Assembly (NCBI RefSeq): GCF_033118175.1
Contig: NC_083697.1
Span: forward strand, 29,796,001-29,860,000
Direction of reading: 5' to 3'
Length of the DNA: 64,000 bases
From: Dama dama
Lineage: Eukaryota > Chordata > Mammalia > Artiodactyla > Cervidae
Of this stretch, positions 9,509 through 21,837 are shown in pieces (the stretch's first letter is position 1; each line of letters starts with the position of its first letter). Under the pieces are notes generated by a model that was given only the letters and a program-made list of their open reading frames with translations, had not been told where the DNA came from and did no database searches. Both the position numbers and the translations under genes were made by a program.

Positions 9509-12135
9509 TACTTGGAATTAAGTAAGAGTTCTGTTGCTGTTGAAGGCGAGAATAAATTATGCTAGGCAATCACTTTCTGCATAGTAACTTTAAAATGTCA
9601 TTGAGTTTTATGAGTAAAAAGAATGTTAAAGCTGCCTGGTATAGATAAAGAAAATTGGGAAAAGAATACTATATCAATCAAATTATGCTCTTAATTGGCT
9701 TTTAAACATAATTAATTTTTATGTGATTTCTGAAAAATAAATATATTAATCCCTCTGGTGATTAAAATAATTTCCCAAATAATGTATGACTGTAAGTTTT
9801 AAAGTTGCTTCCTCTTGGATGAGGGGAGCAAAAGGTTAACTAGATGTCCATTTACAAATGAAGGTTAACTTGAAATTCTAAAATAGATAATGTATGCATA
9901 GGGCAGGGAATAATATCCAGCACATATTTAATTTACAATAGATGATAATTCTCTATTTCCCCTTTATTACTCTGTGCTTTAATTTCTTCATCTACATTAT
10001 GAGGAATTTAAGCCAAGTGATTCCTGAGGTTTCATAAAACTGAAACATCCTGTGAAAGAAAAGAAAACTCCAGAAAATGAAAAACTTGTTAGGTGAGAAG
10101 AACTTCAGATACCTTAAAAAATAGGCATGAAGTACATGACATCATCAGTCTAACCTCTTACGTATAAAGCAGGCCAGAACTACTATCAGGATATGACCAA
10201 AGCTAATTAGTCCTCAAAGATACACACTGGGAAGAGTATATTCTGCCCCACCGCTAAGCTAAATTCAAACAACTGGAAAAGATGAGGGGCAACTTTTCTC
10301 CCTCACACAATTTATTTTACCTAGATGAGATAATTATTATGATTTTTTAATATTTATGGATAATTAATAAGATCAGAAAATGTTGAAGAAAAGTGGGTGA
10401 GAAAAACCATAACACTAATGTCTTGTTTTTTATTTAACTTAGCATTAAACCACAAGAATGCCCCCCAGTTATTCAAAATTTGACCAAAATTCTGCTTATA
10501 ATGGCTGTAGATTATTCCATTGACTATAACTAGCTCTGCTAGTTAGAAATGATCAGAACTCTCATTAGTCAGATTCTCTGAGCCCATAATATTTACAGGA
10601 TCCCTGTAATCTATAGGACTTTATGGGAAATACAAATGAAATAGAAGATGAAGTACCTGTCCTAGATAATCTTGATGCATGGCAGGCAGAGCATTAGGTC
10701 AACAAATATTCACTGAGCTTCTACAGTATGTCAAGTTTCATACAAGGAACTGGATATTAAATGTTGAATAAGACCCAAGGCTTGATATCAAGGCAGGTCT
10801 GCCCATCAGATGTTACATCCAGGGTCACTGTACTCCTTGAACAAATAATGTTACATCATTACTCAAAACCTGCCCTAAAATATTATGAACCAAACTTACT
10901 GTTTGGTAAGTAAGTAAACAAACAAGTAAGTTTGTTTATACCAAACTTACTGTTTCACATGTCTTCTATTCTTGTTCATACTTAAGATGGACTTAATTTC
11001 TCTTAGACCAAGGAAACTTCCACTCCTGGGCAGAACAGATCCTTGGAGAGATTTCACAGAATATTGTTCTTACTAATGCTGTAAGCAAAGCACTTTGCCT
11101 GAGTAAGGAAATTTCTCTCTTGAGCATTATAAAAATCAACTTTCAAAATTTGTAGGAAAACCAAACTGGAAAAACAGTCTGCCTAAATCTCGGAAAAAAC
11201 TATTTGACTAAATAGTCAAATTTGACTATTTGACTAAAAAAAAGTCAAATCCCAGTTTAAAAAATCAAAATGAGAGTTGAGATATTTGACAAGCTCAATT
11301 CTCCAATACAAGAGATGAGAAAGATACAGGTATGTGTTATGTTGAGCTTAGCTTTTCTCATTATCTGCTTTCTATAACATTCTCTCTCATTTTCCTTTTC
11401 TCTTTTTATTTATGCAGTACTCAGCTAATAATTTAATGTGCCAAAACACTGCTTTCAGTGATTTGAATTATAACCTCTTTTAGGACTATACAGAAGATAT
11501 AGATACATTGGTAGATATAGATATATATATAAAATTCAATGGGCAGTTAGAATATTATGACCATTCTAAAAACTACTTTAAATCCTCTTCTCTGTTTTGC
11601 CTTGAATTTCTAACTTTGGGTCTCCAGAAAGTGAAAAACTATGGGAGTTGCCAGGCTGAGCATGTTATATTAATTAATTAATTAATACATCTTAAGTTAT
11701 GTACTAAATCTCAGAGGCTTCCCATTACCTACACTACAGTACCTTTGGGAGACCTGAGATATGTCTTCATAACTTTCCTTTGATTTTTATCATGCATTTT
11801 ATACTTTAAAATCGATACTTGAATCTCTAAGCAAGTTTGAAAGTTGTTTGGTTAAAGTACTCTGATGAGGATACATTCTATGTCTGGGTAATGGGGAACA
11901 GAGCCGAAGAAAGGAGGAATTCTCCCTATACCAGAATAAACAGATCATTACTAACAAATGATCTTCTATTCACTGTTATCACACACTGGACAAATCTAAA
12001 TACCTTCTGAGAGCCACTCAGCTACCAAGCTCATGGACTGAAATATTTTCTAATTATATGCAAAATTTAGGAGACTGAGTATATGGTAGAAATATGCATC
12101 TGTACTTGTATCCCTAAACAGAATGCCTAAGAGCT
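9509..12135. other. Mostly unique sequence, no gene seen
   Basis: No long open frame. It includes a possible ancient repeat at 10690-10790 (ACAAATATTCACTGAGCTTCTACAG-like, common in mammalian genomes), a local duplication at 10889-10955, an inverted repeat at 11200-11240, an AGATAT-rich patch at 11497-11531 and a short TTAA run near 11672-11687. Confidence 0.5.
10889..10955. repeat. Local 16-bp direct repeat around a hairpin
   Basis: ACCAAACTTACTGTTT occurs at 10889-10904 and 10940-10955. The 35 bases between contain TAAACAAAC and its inverse GTTTGTTTA, separated by six bases, which can pair as a stem. Confidence 0.85.
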
Positions 12136-12893
12136 CAGTTCAGTTCAGTCGCTCAGTCATATCTGACTCTTTGCAACCCCATGGACCGCAGCATGTCAGG
12201 CTTCCTTGTCCATCACCAACTCCCATTTACCCAAACTCATGTCTGTTGAGCTGGTGATGCCATCCAACCATTCCATCCTCTGTTGTCCCCTTCTCCTCCC
12301 ACCTTCAATCTTTCCCAGCATCAGGGTCTTTTCAAATGGGTCAGTTCTTCACGTCAGGTGGCCAAAATACTGCAGTTTCACCTTCAACATCAGTCCTTCC
12401 AATGAATATCCAGGGCTGATTTCCATTAGGATTGACAGGTTGGCTCTCCTTGCAGTCCCAAGAGTTTTCTACAACACCACAGCTCAAAAGCATCAATTCT
12501 TCAGCACTCAGCTCTCTTTATAGTCCAACTCTCACATCCATACATGACTCCTGGAAAAAACATAGCTTGGACTAGACAGACCTTTGTTGCAAAGTAATGT
12601 CTCTGTTTTTTAATATGCTATCTAGGTTGGTCATAACTTTCCTTCCAAGGAGTAAGCATCTTTTAATTTCATGGCTGCAGTCACCATCTGCAGTGATTTT
12701 GAAGCCCAGAAAATCAAAGTCTGCCACTGTTTCCATTGTTTCCCCACCTATTTGCCATGAAGTGATAGGGCTGGATGCCATGGTCTTAGTTTTCTGAATG
12801 TTGAGCTTTAAGCCAACTTTTCCACTCTCCTCTTTCACTTTCAACAAGAGGCTCTTTAGTTCTTCTTCACTTTCTGCCATAAGAGCAGAACTA
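12136..12893 (-). mobile_element. BovB LINE, 3' 0.76 kb, minus strand
   Basis: Read on the minus strand, it encodes the end of the BovB reverse transcriptase protein (frame 12880-12572: MAESEEELKSLL, then VGLKLNIQKTK, SWQIGGETMETV and ITADGDCSHEIK) followed by the shared BovB/Bov SINE tail ending at the left (CAGTTCAGTTCAGTCGCTCA). It is 5' truncated. The frame is lost near 12572, so this is a dead copy. Confidence 0.95.
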
Positions 12894-12914
12894 GTTTATT
12901 TTTTTTTCCAAAAG

Positions 12915-13430
12915 AAACAACTTTTACTGAAGTAGACTTGATTTACTATGTTGTGTTATTTTCAGGTATGTAGCAAAGTGATTCAGATATAGGCAGATAG
13001 ATAGATTTGTTATAGACAGACAGATATTTTTTTCAGATTATTTTCCATTATAGGTTATTACAAGGTATTGAATATAGTTCCCTGTCCACGGAGTAGGTCT
13101 TTGTTGTTTGCCTATTTTATCTATAGATGTGTATCTGTTAATCCTAAACTCCTAATTTAACCCCCTCAACCTTTTCCCTTTGGTAAGCATAAGATTGTTT
13201 TCTATGTCTATTTCTGTTTTGTAAAAAAAATTCACTTGTATCATTTTTTGTAGATTACATGTATAAGAGATACCATATATCTGTCTTTCTCTGTCTGACT
13301 TACTTTAGTCAGTATGATAATTCCCAGCTCCATATGTGTTGCTCAGATGGTGTTATTTCATTCTCTTTTATGGCTGTACACACACACACACACACACACA
13401 CACCTTTATCCATTCATTTGATTTTGATAT
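12915..13430 (-). mobile_element. Old L1M 3' end, minus strand
   Basis: The complement of this stretch shows the end of L1M ORF2 and its 3'UTR: GACTTACTTTAGTCAGTATG on the plus strand is the inverse of the common L1 segment near the ORF2 stop, and AGCAAAGTGATTCAGATATA is the inverse of the L1M 3' end. It has diverged heavily and has no coding value. A CA microsatellite (13378-13403) lies inside it. Confidence 0.8.
13378..13403. repeat. (CA)n microsatellite
   Basis: About 13 uninterrupted CA units inside the old L1M. Confidence 0.95.
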
Positions 13431-13633
13431 TCTGCTTTTCTCTAGAATTAGAAGGAAAAGTAAATTCTTAGGGGATAAGAGGGGCCAAGGAAATAAAGCA
13501 GTTAGTAAATCAATGACAAGTCATAGGATTAAAATTCTCCATGCAGGAAGTAGAAGATGTGATATTACTAAATGAAAATTTAAGGTAGTATTAGTATTGA
13601 ATAATGCTATATTCAATCAGGTAATATTGAATA

Positions 13634-16600
13634 AGACCCTACAGAGACTGAGCCAGAACTGTGTTTGAGTATCTCCTGTGGAAGAACTAGTCAGCAGTGG
13701 ACTGTGCAGGGGCAGGGGCTCTGGGTGCAGTAGACCTGGGCATGGCATAAGCCCTCTTGGAGGAGGTTGCCATTAACCCCACCACAGAGTTGCCAGAGCA
13801 TACACAGGACAGTAGAAACAGACTCTTGGAGGGCACAAATAAAACCTTGTACGCACCAGAATCCAGGACAAAGAAGCGGTGACCCCACAAGAGACTGACC
13901 CAGACTTGCCCATGAATGTCCAGGAGTCTCCCGCTGAGGCATGGGTCAGCAGCGGCCTGCTGCAGGGTTGGGGCAATGAGTGCAGCAGTGCAAGCATGGG
14001 ACCTTTTGAAGGAGGTAGTCACTATCTTCATTATCTCCACCAGAGTTTGGCCTCAGGTCAAACAACAGGGAGAGAACACAGCTTTGCCCGTCAACAGAAA
14101 ATTGGATTAAAGATTTACTGATCATGGCTCCACCCATTAGAACAACACCCAGTTTCCCCCTCTGTCAGTCTCTCCCATCAGGAAGCTTTCATAAACCTCT
14201 TATCCTTCTCCAGAAGAAAGCAGACAGAATGAAAACCGCAATCACAGAAGAAAACTAACCAATCTGATCACATGGGCCACAGCCTTGTCTAACTCAATGA
14301 AACTATGAGCCATGCCGTGTAGGGTCACCCAAGATGGACTGGCCATTGTGGACAGTACTGGCAAAACCTGGTCCACTGGAGAAGGGAATAGAAAACCACT
14401 TCAGTATTCTTGCCTTGAGAAACCCATGAACAGTATGAAAAGGCAAAAAGATAGGATACTGAAAGGTGAAGTCACCAGGTTGATAGGTGCTACTGGAGAA
14501 CAGTGGAGAAATAACTCTGGAAAGAATGAAGAGATGGAGCCAAAGCAAAAACAACACCCAGTTGTGGATATGACTGTTGGTGGAAGTAAAGTCCAATGCT
14601 GTGAAGAGCAATACTGCATAAGAACTTGGAATGTTAGGTCCATGAATCAAGGCAAATTGGAAGTGGTCAAACAGGAGATGGCAAGAGTGAACATCAACAT
14701 TTTAGGAATCAGTGAACTAAACTGGACAGGAATGGGTGAATTTAACTCAGATGACAATTATATCTTATACTGTGGCCAAGAATCCCCTAAAACAAATAGA
14801 GCAGCCTTCATAGCCAGCAAAAGATCTGAAATGCAGTTCCTGGATGCAATCTCAAAAACGACAGAATGATCACAGTAATCCAAGTCTATGCCCCAACCAA
14901 GAATGCTGAAGAAACTGAACAGTTCTATGAAGACGTATAGGAGACGTATAAGACCTTCTAGAACTAAAATCAAAAAAAGATGGCCTTTTCATTATACAGA
15001 ACTGGAATGCAAAAGTAGGAAGTCAAGAGATATCAGGAGTAACAGGCAAATTTGGCGTTGGAGTACAAAATGAAGCAGGTCAAAAGCTAACAGAGTTTTG
15101 CCAAGAGAACGCACTGGTCGTAGCAAATACTGTCTTCCAACAACACAAGAGAAGACTCTACATATGGCCATCACCAGATAGTCAATACTGAAATCAGATT
15201 GATTATATTCTTTGTAGCCAAAGTTGGAGAAGATCTATACAGTCAGCAAAAACAACACTGGGAGCTGACTGTGGCTCAGATCATGAACTCCTTATTGCCA
15301 ATTTCAGACTTAAATTGAAGAAAGTAGGGAATACCTCTAGACCATTCAGGTATGACCTAAATCAAATCCCTTATGATTATACAGTGGCAGTGACAAATAG
15401 ATTCAAGGGAATAGATCTGATAGACAGAGTGTCTGAAGAACTATGAATGGAGGTTTGTGACATTGTACTGGAGGCAATAATCAAGACCATGCCCAAGGAA
15501 ACGAAATGCAAAAAGGCAAAATGGTTGTCTGAGGAGGCCTTAAAAATAGCTGAGAAAAGAAAAGGTGCAAAAGGCAAAGAAGAAAAGGCAAGATATACCC
15601 ACTTGAATGCTGAGTTCCAAGGAATAGCAAGGAGAGCTAAGAAAGCTTTCCTTAGTGATCAATGCAAAGAAATAGAGGAAAACAATAGAATGGGACAGAC
15701 TAGAAAACCCCTTACGAAAATTAGAGATACCAAGGGAACATTCCACGCAACGATGGGCATAATAAAGGACAGAAATGGTGTGGACGTAACAGAAGTAGAA
15801 GATATTAAGAGTAGATGGCAAGAATACACAGAAGAACTATACAAAAATGATCTTCATGACCCAGAAAACTGTGATGGTGTGATCGCATACCTAGAGCCAG
15901 ACATCCTGGAATGCAAAGTCAAGTGGGCCTGAGGAAGCATCAGTACAAACAAAGATAGTGGAGGTGATGGAATTCCAGTTGAGCTATTTCAAATCTTAAA
16001 AGATGATGCTGTGAAAGTGCTGCACTCAATATGCCAGCAAATTTCATAAACTCAGCAGTGGCCACAGGACTGGAAAAGGTCAGTTTTCATTCCAATCCCA
16101 AAAAAAGGCAATGCCAAAGAATGCTCAAACTACCATACAATTGCACTCATCTCACATGCTAGCAATGTAATGCTCAAAGTTCTCCAAGCCAGGCTTCAAC
16201 AGTATGTGAACCATGAACATTCAGATGTTCAATCTGGTTTTAGAAAAGGCAGAGGAACCAGAGATCAACTTGTCAACATCCATTGGCTCACCGAAAAAGC
16301 AAGATAGTTCCAGAAAAACATCTGCTTTATTGACTATGCCAAAGCTTTTGACTCTGTGGATCACAGCAAACTGTGGAAAATTCTTCAAGAGATGGGAATA
16401 TCACACCACCTGACCTACTGCCTGAGAAATCTGTATGCAGGTCAAGAAGCAACAGTTAAAACTGGACATGGAACAACAGACTGGTTCCAAATTGGGAAAG
16501 GAATATGTCAAGGCTGTATATTGTAACCCTGGTTATTTAACTTATATGCAGAGTACATCATGAGAAATGCTGGGCTGGATGAAGCACAAGCTGGAATCAA

Positions 16601-17397
16601 GACTGCCAGCAGAAATATCAATAACCTCAGATATGGATACACCACACTTATGGCAGAAAGTGAAGAACTAAAAAAGCCTCTTGTTGAAAGTGAAAGAGGA
16701 GAGTGGAAAAGTTGGCTTAAAACTCAACATTCAGAGAACTAAGATCATGTCACCTGGTCCCATCACTTCACAGCAAATAGATGGGGAAACAATGGAAACA
16801 GTGACAGACTTTATTTTTTTTGGCCTCCAAATCACTGCAGATGATGACTGAAGCCATGAAATTAAAAGATGCTTGCTCCTTGGAAGAATAGTTACGACCA
16901 ACCTAGACAGCATATTAAAATGTAAACACATTACTTTGCCAACAAAGGTCCATCTAGTCAAAGCTATGTTTTTTTCCAATAGTCATGTATGGGTGTGAGA
17001 GTTAGACTATAAAGAGAGCTGAGTGCCAAAGAATTGATGCTTTTGAACTGTGGTGCTGGAGAAGACTCTAGAGAGTCCCTTGGACTGCAAGGAGATCCAA
17101 CCAGACAATCCTAACAGAAATCAGTCCTGAATATTCATTGGAAGGACTGATGCTGAAGCTGAAACTCCAATACTTTGACCACCTGATGCGAAGAACTGAC
17201 TCGTTTGAAAAAACCCTGATGCTGGGAAAGATTGAAGGCAGGAGGAGAAGGGGATGACAGAGGATGAGATGGATGGCATCACCGATCGATGGACATGAGT
17301 TTGAGTAAGCTCCAGGAGTTGGTGATGGACAGGGAAGCCTGGCATGCTGCAGTCCATGGGGTTGCAAAAATTTGGACATGACTGAGTGATTGAACTA
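13634..17397 (+). mobile_element. Long, decayed BovB LINE, sense strand
   Basis: It aligns along its length, in reverse, with the fuller BovB at 46309-50364, but starts about 0.3 kb later, so it is slightly 5' truncated. It begins near AGAGACTGAGCC and ends with the shared tail (GGACAGGGAAGCCTGGCATG, then GACATGACTGAGTGATTGAA). Total length is about 3.76 kb. Many frameshifts and stops break the protein. No convincing TSD was found. Confidence 0.93.
14566..17270 (+). pseudogene. BovB endonuclease-reverse transcriptase, broken
   Basis: RTE-type protein with APE endonuclease then reverse transcriptase. Endonuclease start is readable in the frame ending at 14869 (CIRTWNVRSMNQGKLE, ILGISELNWTGMGEF). 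The linker appears at 15447-15932 (KAFLSDQCKEIEENNRMGQT). RT pieces are at 16213-16413 and 16560-16742. Where active copies have Y-A-D-D, this one reads RYGYTTLM (about 16632-16655), so the catalytic site is gone. It needs at least six frame changes or stops, so it cannot make a functional enzyme. Confidence 0.9.
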
Positions 17398-18229
17398 TAC
17401 TGGATAAGGCTGAAATCACCTTCAAAAGGCAGATTGTAAAGTATCTGAGAAAAGGACTTGAAGACTAGTAACCAACTGAGTACCATGTTTTTAAAGAATA
17501 AAAGTCTTGTATTCTAGAATATCAGGTATGTAGAGCATATAATATTATATGGATGCATGGTGATACATGATATAAATATATGTTTCAATATATGGTTTAT
17601 AATTTTATTTATAAAGAAGTCTGGATTATAGTCCTGCATAGTTAATATTAAATTTGAATTTTTCCTGAGATTATGATTAACTATAATGAGACAATTCAGA
17701 ACCAGTAAAGTAAGAATCAGTAGAAAAGGCTTGATTCAGTGAGACAAAGAAAACTGCTATAAAGAAGTATCAGAAGAAAGAGCCATAATTATTCTTTAGA
17801 CTGGAGATAATATTGAACATCTTTCTGGCTCTAAAATACAGGCCCATGTAAATAGTAAAGCATAGAAAATACTTAGAAGCAGAAAATCAACTTTAGGCAA
17901 TATTATAACATAAGGCTATAGTCAAGAAGAAATCAACAAGGTCAAACGAGAATTCCAGGAGTATCACTATGTACCAAAAGCATGACCCGGCAACAAAGCA
18001 GAGGAAAATCCTATGGCACTCTGATCCTCTAGGAAAAGCCAAAATAATTTGGAGAGATGCGCATGACTCCCCACCACTAAGTCAAAACCCAGTGCAACTG
18101 TCCAGCACCCACGTTGTTTCTGTTATAAATTACCCTTAATTAGGGAAGTTATTCTCTGGAGAGTAATTTGTGAAAAATGAAAAATTTACGGAAACAGTCA
18201 TTCTTTCTTTACACGTCCACCAGGGTGAC
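17398..18229. other. No gene seen
   Basis: AT-rich sequence without recognisable repeat or reading frame. Confidence 0.45.
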
Positions 18230-18340
18230 CTACGAAGAGCACAGATCTTAGAATCAGTCAACTTGGTTTGGAATGCAGCTTTCAACTGAAGGCAGTAATA
18301 GTAACTGTTGTCCAGACCTATTCCCACAAAGAGTCTTTAG
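18230..18340 (+). repeat. Probable MIR fragment
   Basis: GAAGAGCACAGATCTTAGAA, CAACTTGGTTTGGAATGCAG and the bases following resemble the 5' half of MIR (AGAGCACGGACTCTGGAGCC type), with about 70 percent agreement by eye. Confidence 0.5.
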
Positions 18341-18977
18341 GGCTGGGTAAATACACCTGTGAACATCTCTTTTTATATTCTAAATTAAAGTTAGAATACA
18401 CATTTCATTTGATGAAGGAGAAAGAGGAAGAAGAAGGATATTCTGAGTATAAATATGCTAATTAACTTGTCAGTCTTCTGAAATAGGGAATCTATGGACA
18501 CTATGTTTTTGTCTTGGAATAGTAAAGTAGATTTCTTCCACTTGCAAATAGAATCAATTTTCTTCTGGGAATGTTTCTAATGATAAACCTTCTGTGTTAA
18601 TAGGAGTTTCAAAGATTGAAGTAAATATCAGTTTTAAATCGATTTAAGGCACTTAAATACAAGTCCATCACTTCATTACTACATGTTCTAACTTAGAGTA
18701 TTTGTGAAAATGGTTATTTATGGCGAAAATATTTCTATAATTCTAGTGAAATAATAATTTAATTCTTTATATTTATAAATGACTATTACACAAAAGAATT
18801 TAGAATACTATATAGATAGCACATCATCAAATATTCACTATTTCCTCTGGATATCCAAAATATTTTTTCTTCATAAGGAGGAAAAAGAATAGAAGTCTTA
18901 AAATTAATAAAATCAAATAATATAACTGTGTTAAAGACAAACCAGTTTTCGTTTTCTTTTACATGTAGGAAAAATAT
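18341..18977. other. No gene seen
   Basis: AT-rich, no recognisable feature. Confidence 0.4.
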
Positions 18978-19294
18978 ATGTGTGTGTGTGAAAGTCACTT
19001 GGTTGTGTCCGACTCTTTGCGATCCCATGGACCATACAGTCCATGGAATTTTCCAGGCCAGAATATTGGAGTGGGTAGCCTTTCCCCTCTCCAGGGGATG
19101 TTCCCAACCTAGAGATTGAACCCAGGTCTCCCACATTGCAGGTGGATTCTTTACCAGCTGAGCCACAAGAGAAGCCCAAGAATACTAGAGTGGGTAGCCT
19201 ATCCCTTCTCCAGCAGATCTTCCTGACCCAGGAATCAAATTGGGGTCTCCTGCCTTGCAGGAGATTCTTTACCAACTGAGCTATCAGGGAAGCT
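18978..19294 (-). repeat. Bov-A2 dimeric SINE, minus strand
   Basis: Two Bov-A units lie head to tail. In plus-strand order they are a unit with GTGTCCGACTCTTTGCGATC and CCAGCTGAGCCACAAGAGAA, then a second partial unit from AATACTAGAGTGGGTAGCCT to CAACTGAGCTATCAGGGAAG. A short TG run sits at the left end. It has the same structure as the copy at 36539-36851. Confidence 0.92.
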
Positions 19295-20354
19295 TGAGAG
19301 AAGGGTTAAGTCATTTAAAAAGTAGATAAAGTACTACTCAGGGAGAACTAGGATTCCATCAAAATTTTACTTTCCTCTGGGAATTCTGTGACTTTCTGAG
19401 TTCACAGCCAAAAAAAAGGGAAATCTGAATATTTCCTGGAAATATTCAGTTTCCACTGAATAGATGTGATGGCCCCCAAACTGACCAAGATATAGATAGA
19501 GAGATAAGCATATCCATAGACAGATACATAGATATGTGATTTATTATTTTATAAATAGATAAACTAGACTTAAAGATTTTCTGCTATCAATTTCACTGGT
19601 GATTATATAGGTTTAACATAGTTGCCTAGCTTCTGCCATGGATGATGCAAGCCATTTAGTAACTTAAGTAAAATGTATTATAGTATATCCAGTTAAAAAT
19701 TGTCATAAGTCCTACACACTGAGCTTTGAAAGTAAATAGCAAAGGAATAGAGGCATTGCTTTCTGATAGGCTTTGGTGACAAGGTCCTTAATATCTGAGA
19801 AAAAGCAAGGGTGAGGAAGTTCTTCAAAGGAGTAAAATAGAAAACTGCAGCCTGACGATAAAACCATGTTAAAACTTTGAGAAGAAGATGATCGCTAACG
19901 TCAACTGAGAAAAAGGGGGAGGGACAATTCATCAAACTTGGATTCTAACCACCAAAGTTCCAAAGTCCTAGACAATTAAAATGTACAAATAACTGATTAT
20001 AATGCTGAGACTTACGGTATGAGTCTACCACAGGTCTTAAGAATTTTTTAGGAAGAAGGGAAAAACCTAAATCTTATCACTTTCTAATCATGCTCATATA
20101 AGATCTTCAAAGCTGTGATTGCTTTGAACAATAAGACATCCAGAAGCAGAGGAAATGTAAATGAAGTGGTAAAGAAAGAAAATATCATGCAAGGAAGGAG
20201 TAACCATGATTGGCAGGGTGCCATATGGAAATAATAGCTTTGTTAGTAATAGATGAACTAAGTTTAACAGTGATTTGTTAGAAAAGTAGCACCCTCTGAG
20301 TTACAGTTATACTGATTTGGAGAGAAGTGAGTTACTGACTTTTAAATAGTCACT
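19295..20354. other. No gene seen
   Basis: Unique-looking; holds a loose GATA-type patch at about 19485-19560. Confidence 0.4.
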
Positions 20355-20369
20355 ATCAGGCATACATGG

Positions 20370-20581
20370 GCTTCCCTGGTGGCGCAGACGTTAAAGAATC
20401 TACCTGCAAAGCGGGAGACCTGGGTTTGATCCTTGGGTAGGGAAGATCCCCTGGAGGAGGGCATGGCAACCCACTGCAGTATTCTTGCCTGGAGAATCTC
20501 CATGGACAGAATCTCCTGTGGGCTACAGTCCATGGGGTCACAAAGAGTTGGGCACGACTGAGGGACCATGCATAGCAGAAC
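20370..20581 (+). mobile_element. Full-length Bov-tA SINE with 15-bp TSD
   Basis: Starts with the complete tRNA-like head GCTTCCCTGGTGGCGCAGAC, has box B GGTTTGATCC and the BovB-like 3' half. The flanks ATCAGGCATACATGG (20355-20369) and ATCAGACATACATGG (20582-20596) form a TSD with one mismatch. Confidence 0.96.
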
Positions 20582-20790
20582 ATCAGACATACATGGCCAA
20601 CATCTTACATTAATTTACACAGTACAGCTCTGATAAAATAGACAATTCAAAGTTCTCTGTGATCTAAAAGTTGAGGATAGCTTATAAATACTTGCAGTTT
20701 TAACCCTGAAGATTCCAGGCAGGAAAGAGATAGCACAATAGGAAAAACCGCACGTAGTTTACTAAAGAAACAATTTACAAGGCAGGTATG

Positions 20791-21005
20791 GGTGTGTGTG
20801 CTCACTCAGTTGTGTCTGACTCTTTTCTACCCTATGGACTGTAGCCCACCAGTCTCCTCTATTCATGGGGATTCTTCAGGCAAGAATACTGGAGTAGGTT
20901 GCCCTTCTCCAGGAGATCTTCCAGGCCCAGGGATCGAATCCATGTCTCTTACATTGCCTGCATTGGCAGGTGGGTTCTTTACCACTAGCGCCACCTGGGA
21001 AGCCC
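20791..21005 (-). repeat. Bov-tA SINE, minus strand
   Basis: Ends on the right with GCGCCACCTGGGAAGCCC, the inverse of the tRNA-like head, and begins with the tail GTGTGCTCACTCAGTTGTGT. No TSD seen. Confidence 0.93.
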
Positions 21006-21033
21006 ATAGTGTTGACAATCCTCTCCATAAAGT

Positions 21034-21097
21034 GGAGCCTGGGAAGGCTATAGTCCACAGGGCTGCAAAGAATCGGACACAACTGACGCGACTTCGG
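21034..21097 (+). repeat. Bov SINE 3' fragment
   Basis: GGAGCCTGGGAAGGCTATAG and GACACAACTGACGCGACTTC match the last third of Bov SINEs. Confidence 0.75.
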
Positions 21098-21195
21098 GCA
21101 GCACAGGAGGCTATAGGGCTTGGTGGGGGAAATAGGCACATAGATACATAATCCTTTTCCCTAAAGTTCCAACTGAAAATGCTTGTTGTAGATGG

Positions 21196-21268
21196 TGTGT
21201 GTGTGCTAAGTTGCTTCAGTGGTGTCCAACTCTATAGCCCTGTGCACTGTAATCCCACCTGGGAAGCA
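21196..21268 (-). mobile_element. 73-bp internally deleted Bov SINE with 12-bp TSD
   Basis: Both ends of a minus-strand Bov-tA are present, the tail (GCTAAGTTGCTTCAGTGGTG) and the head remnant (CCACCTGGGAAGCA), but the middle of about 130 bp is missing. The perfect direct repeat TGTTGTAGATGG flanks it at 21184-21195 and 21269-21280. Because the TSD is intact, the deletion was either in the copied RNA, arose during insertion, or happened later inside the copy. Confidence 0.88.
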
Positions 21269-21280
21269 TGTTGTAGATGG

Positions 21281-21837
21281 GAAGAGTTTGAAAATGGCCA
21301 TGGCTGAGGATCATGAACATCTAAATCTGATTCAGCCACAGCCACCTTCCTCAAGTTCCCTGAGGGAGACTTATGGACAAAGAACATCTGACACAACTTT
21401 ATAAAGTAACTAGATTCCCATAAAAATGTATTAAAAAATTAAAAACTAAAGCATAAGAAGGAAAGAAAAAAGACAGAACATCTGATGAGGAAAAACCTTA
21501 TTGAAAGCTTTGGCAAGCAGATCTCACTACAGAACCTTGGGAACATACCAGAAAGAATGAGGCATCTTTGGCTACCCCAGGAAGGCCTAAGACTCATCCT
21601 GATACCTACAACTGATTTGCAAGGGGAGTGAGGGAGGCAAGGGAGCTACCAATTCTCAAAAGAAAGCAGAGCTCCATGTTCTCACACCATCAGACTAGAC
21701 ATAACATACCAGATGAGGAGAAGCAAACCTTAGACACGGGAAAAAACATTCAAAGTTTCGTAACATAAATCTTCTTTCTCCTCATCTTGACATTTCCAGT
21801 CTCCAGTACCATAACTGAACATACACTCCTGTTCCTG
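21281..21837. other. No gene seen
   Basis: Unique-looking; no repeat recognised. Confidence 0.4.

Noticed and set aside
13620..17410. Possible TSD ATTGAATAAGACC / ACTGGATAAGGCT around the plus-strand BovB
   Set aside because: Too many mismatches to separate from chance.
20370..21268. Cluster of SINE copies read as a CRISPR-like array
   Set aside because: The repeats are 70-220 bp, in both directions, unevenly spaced and of known SINE families.
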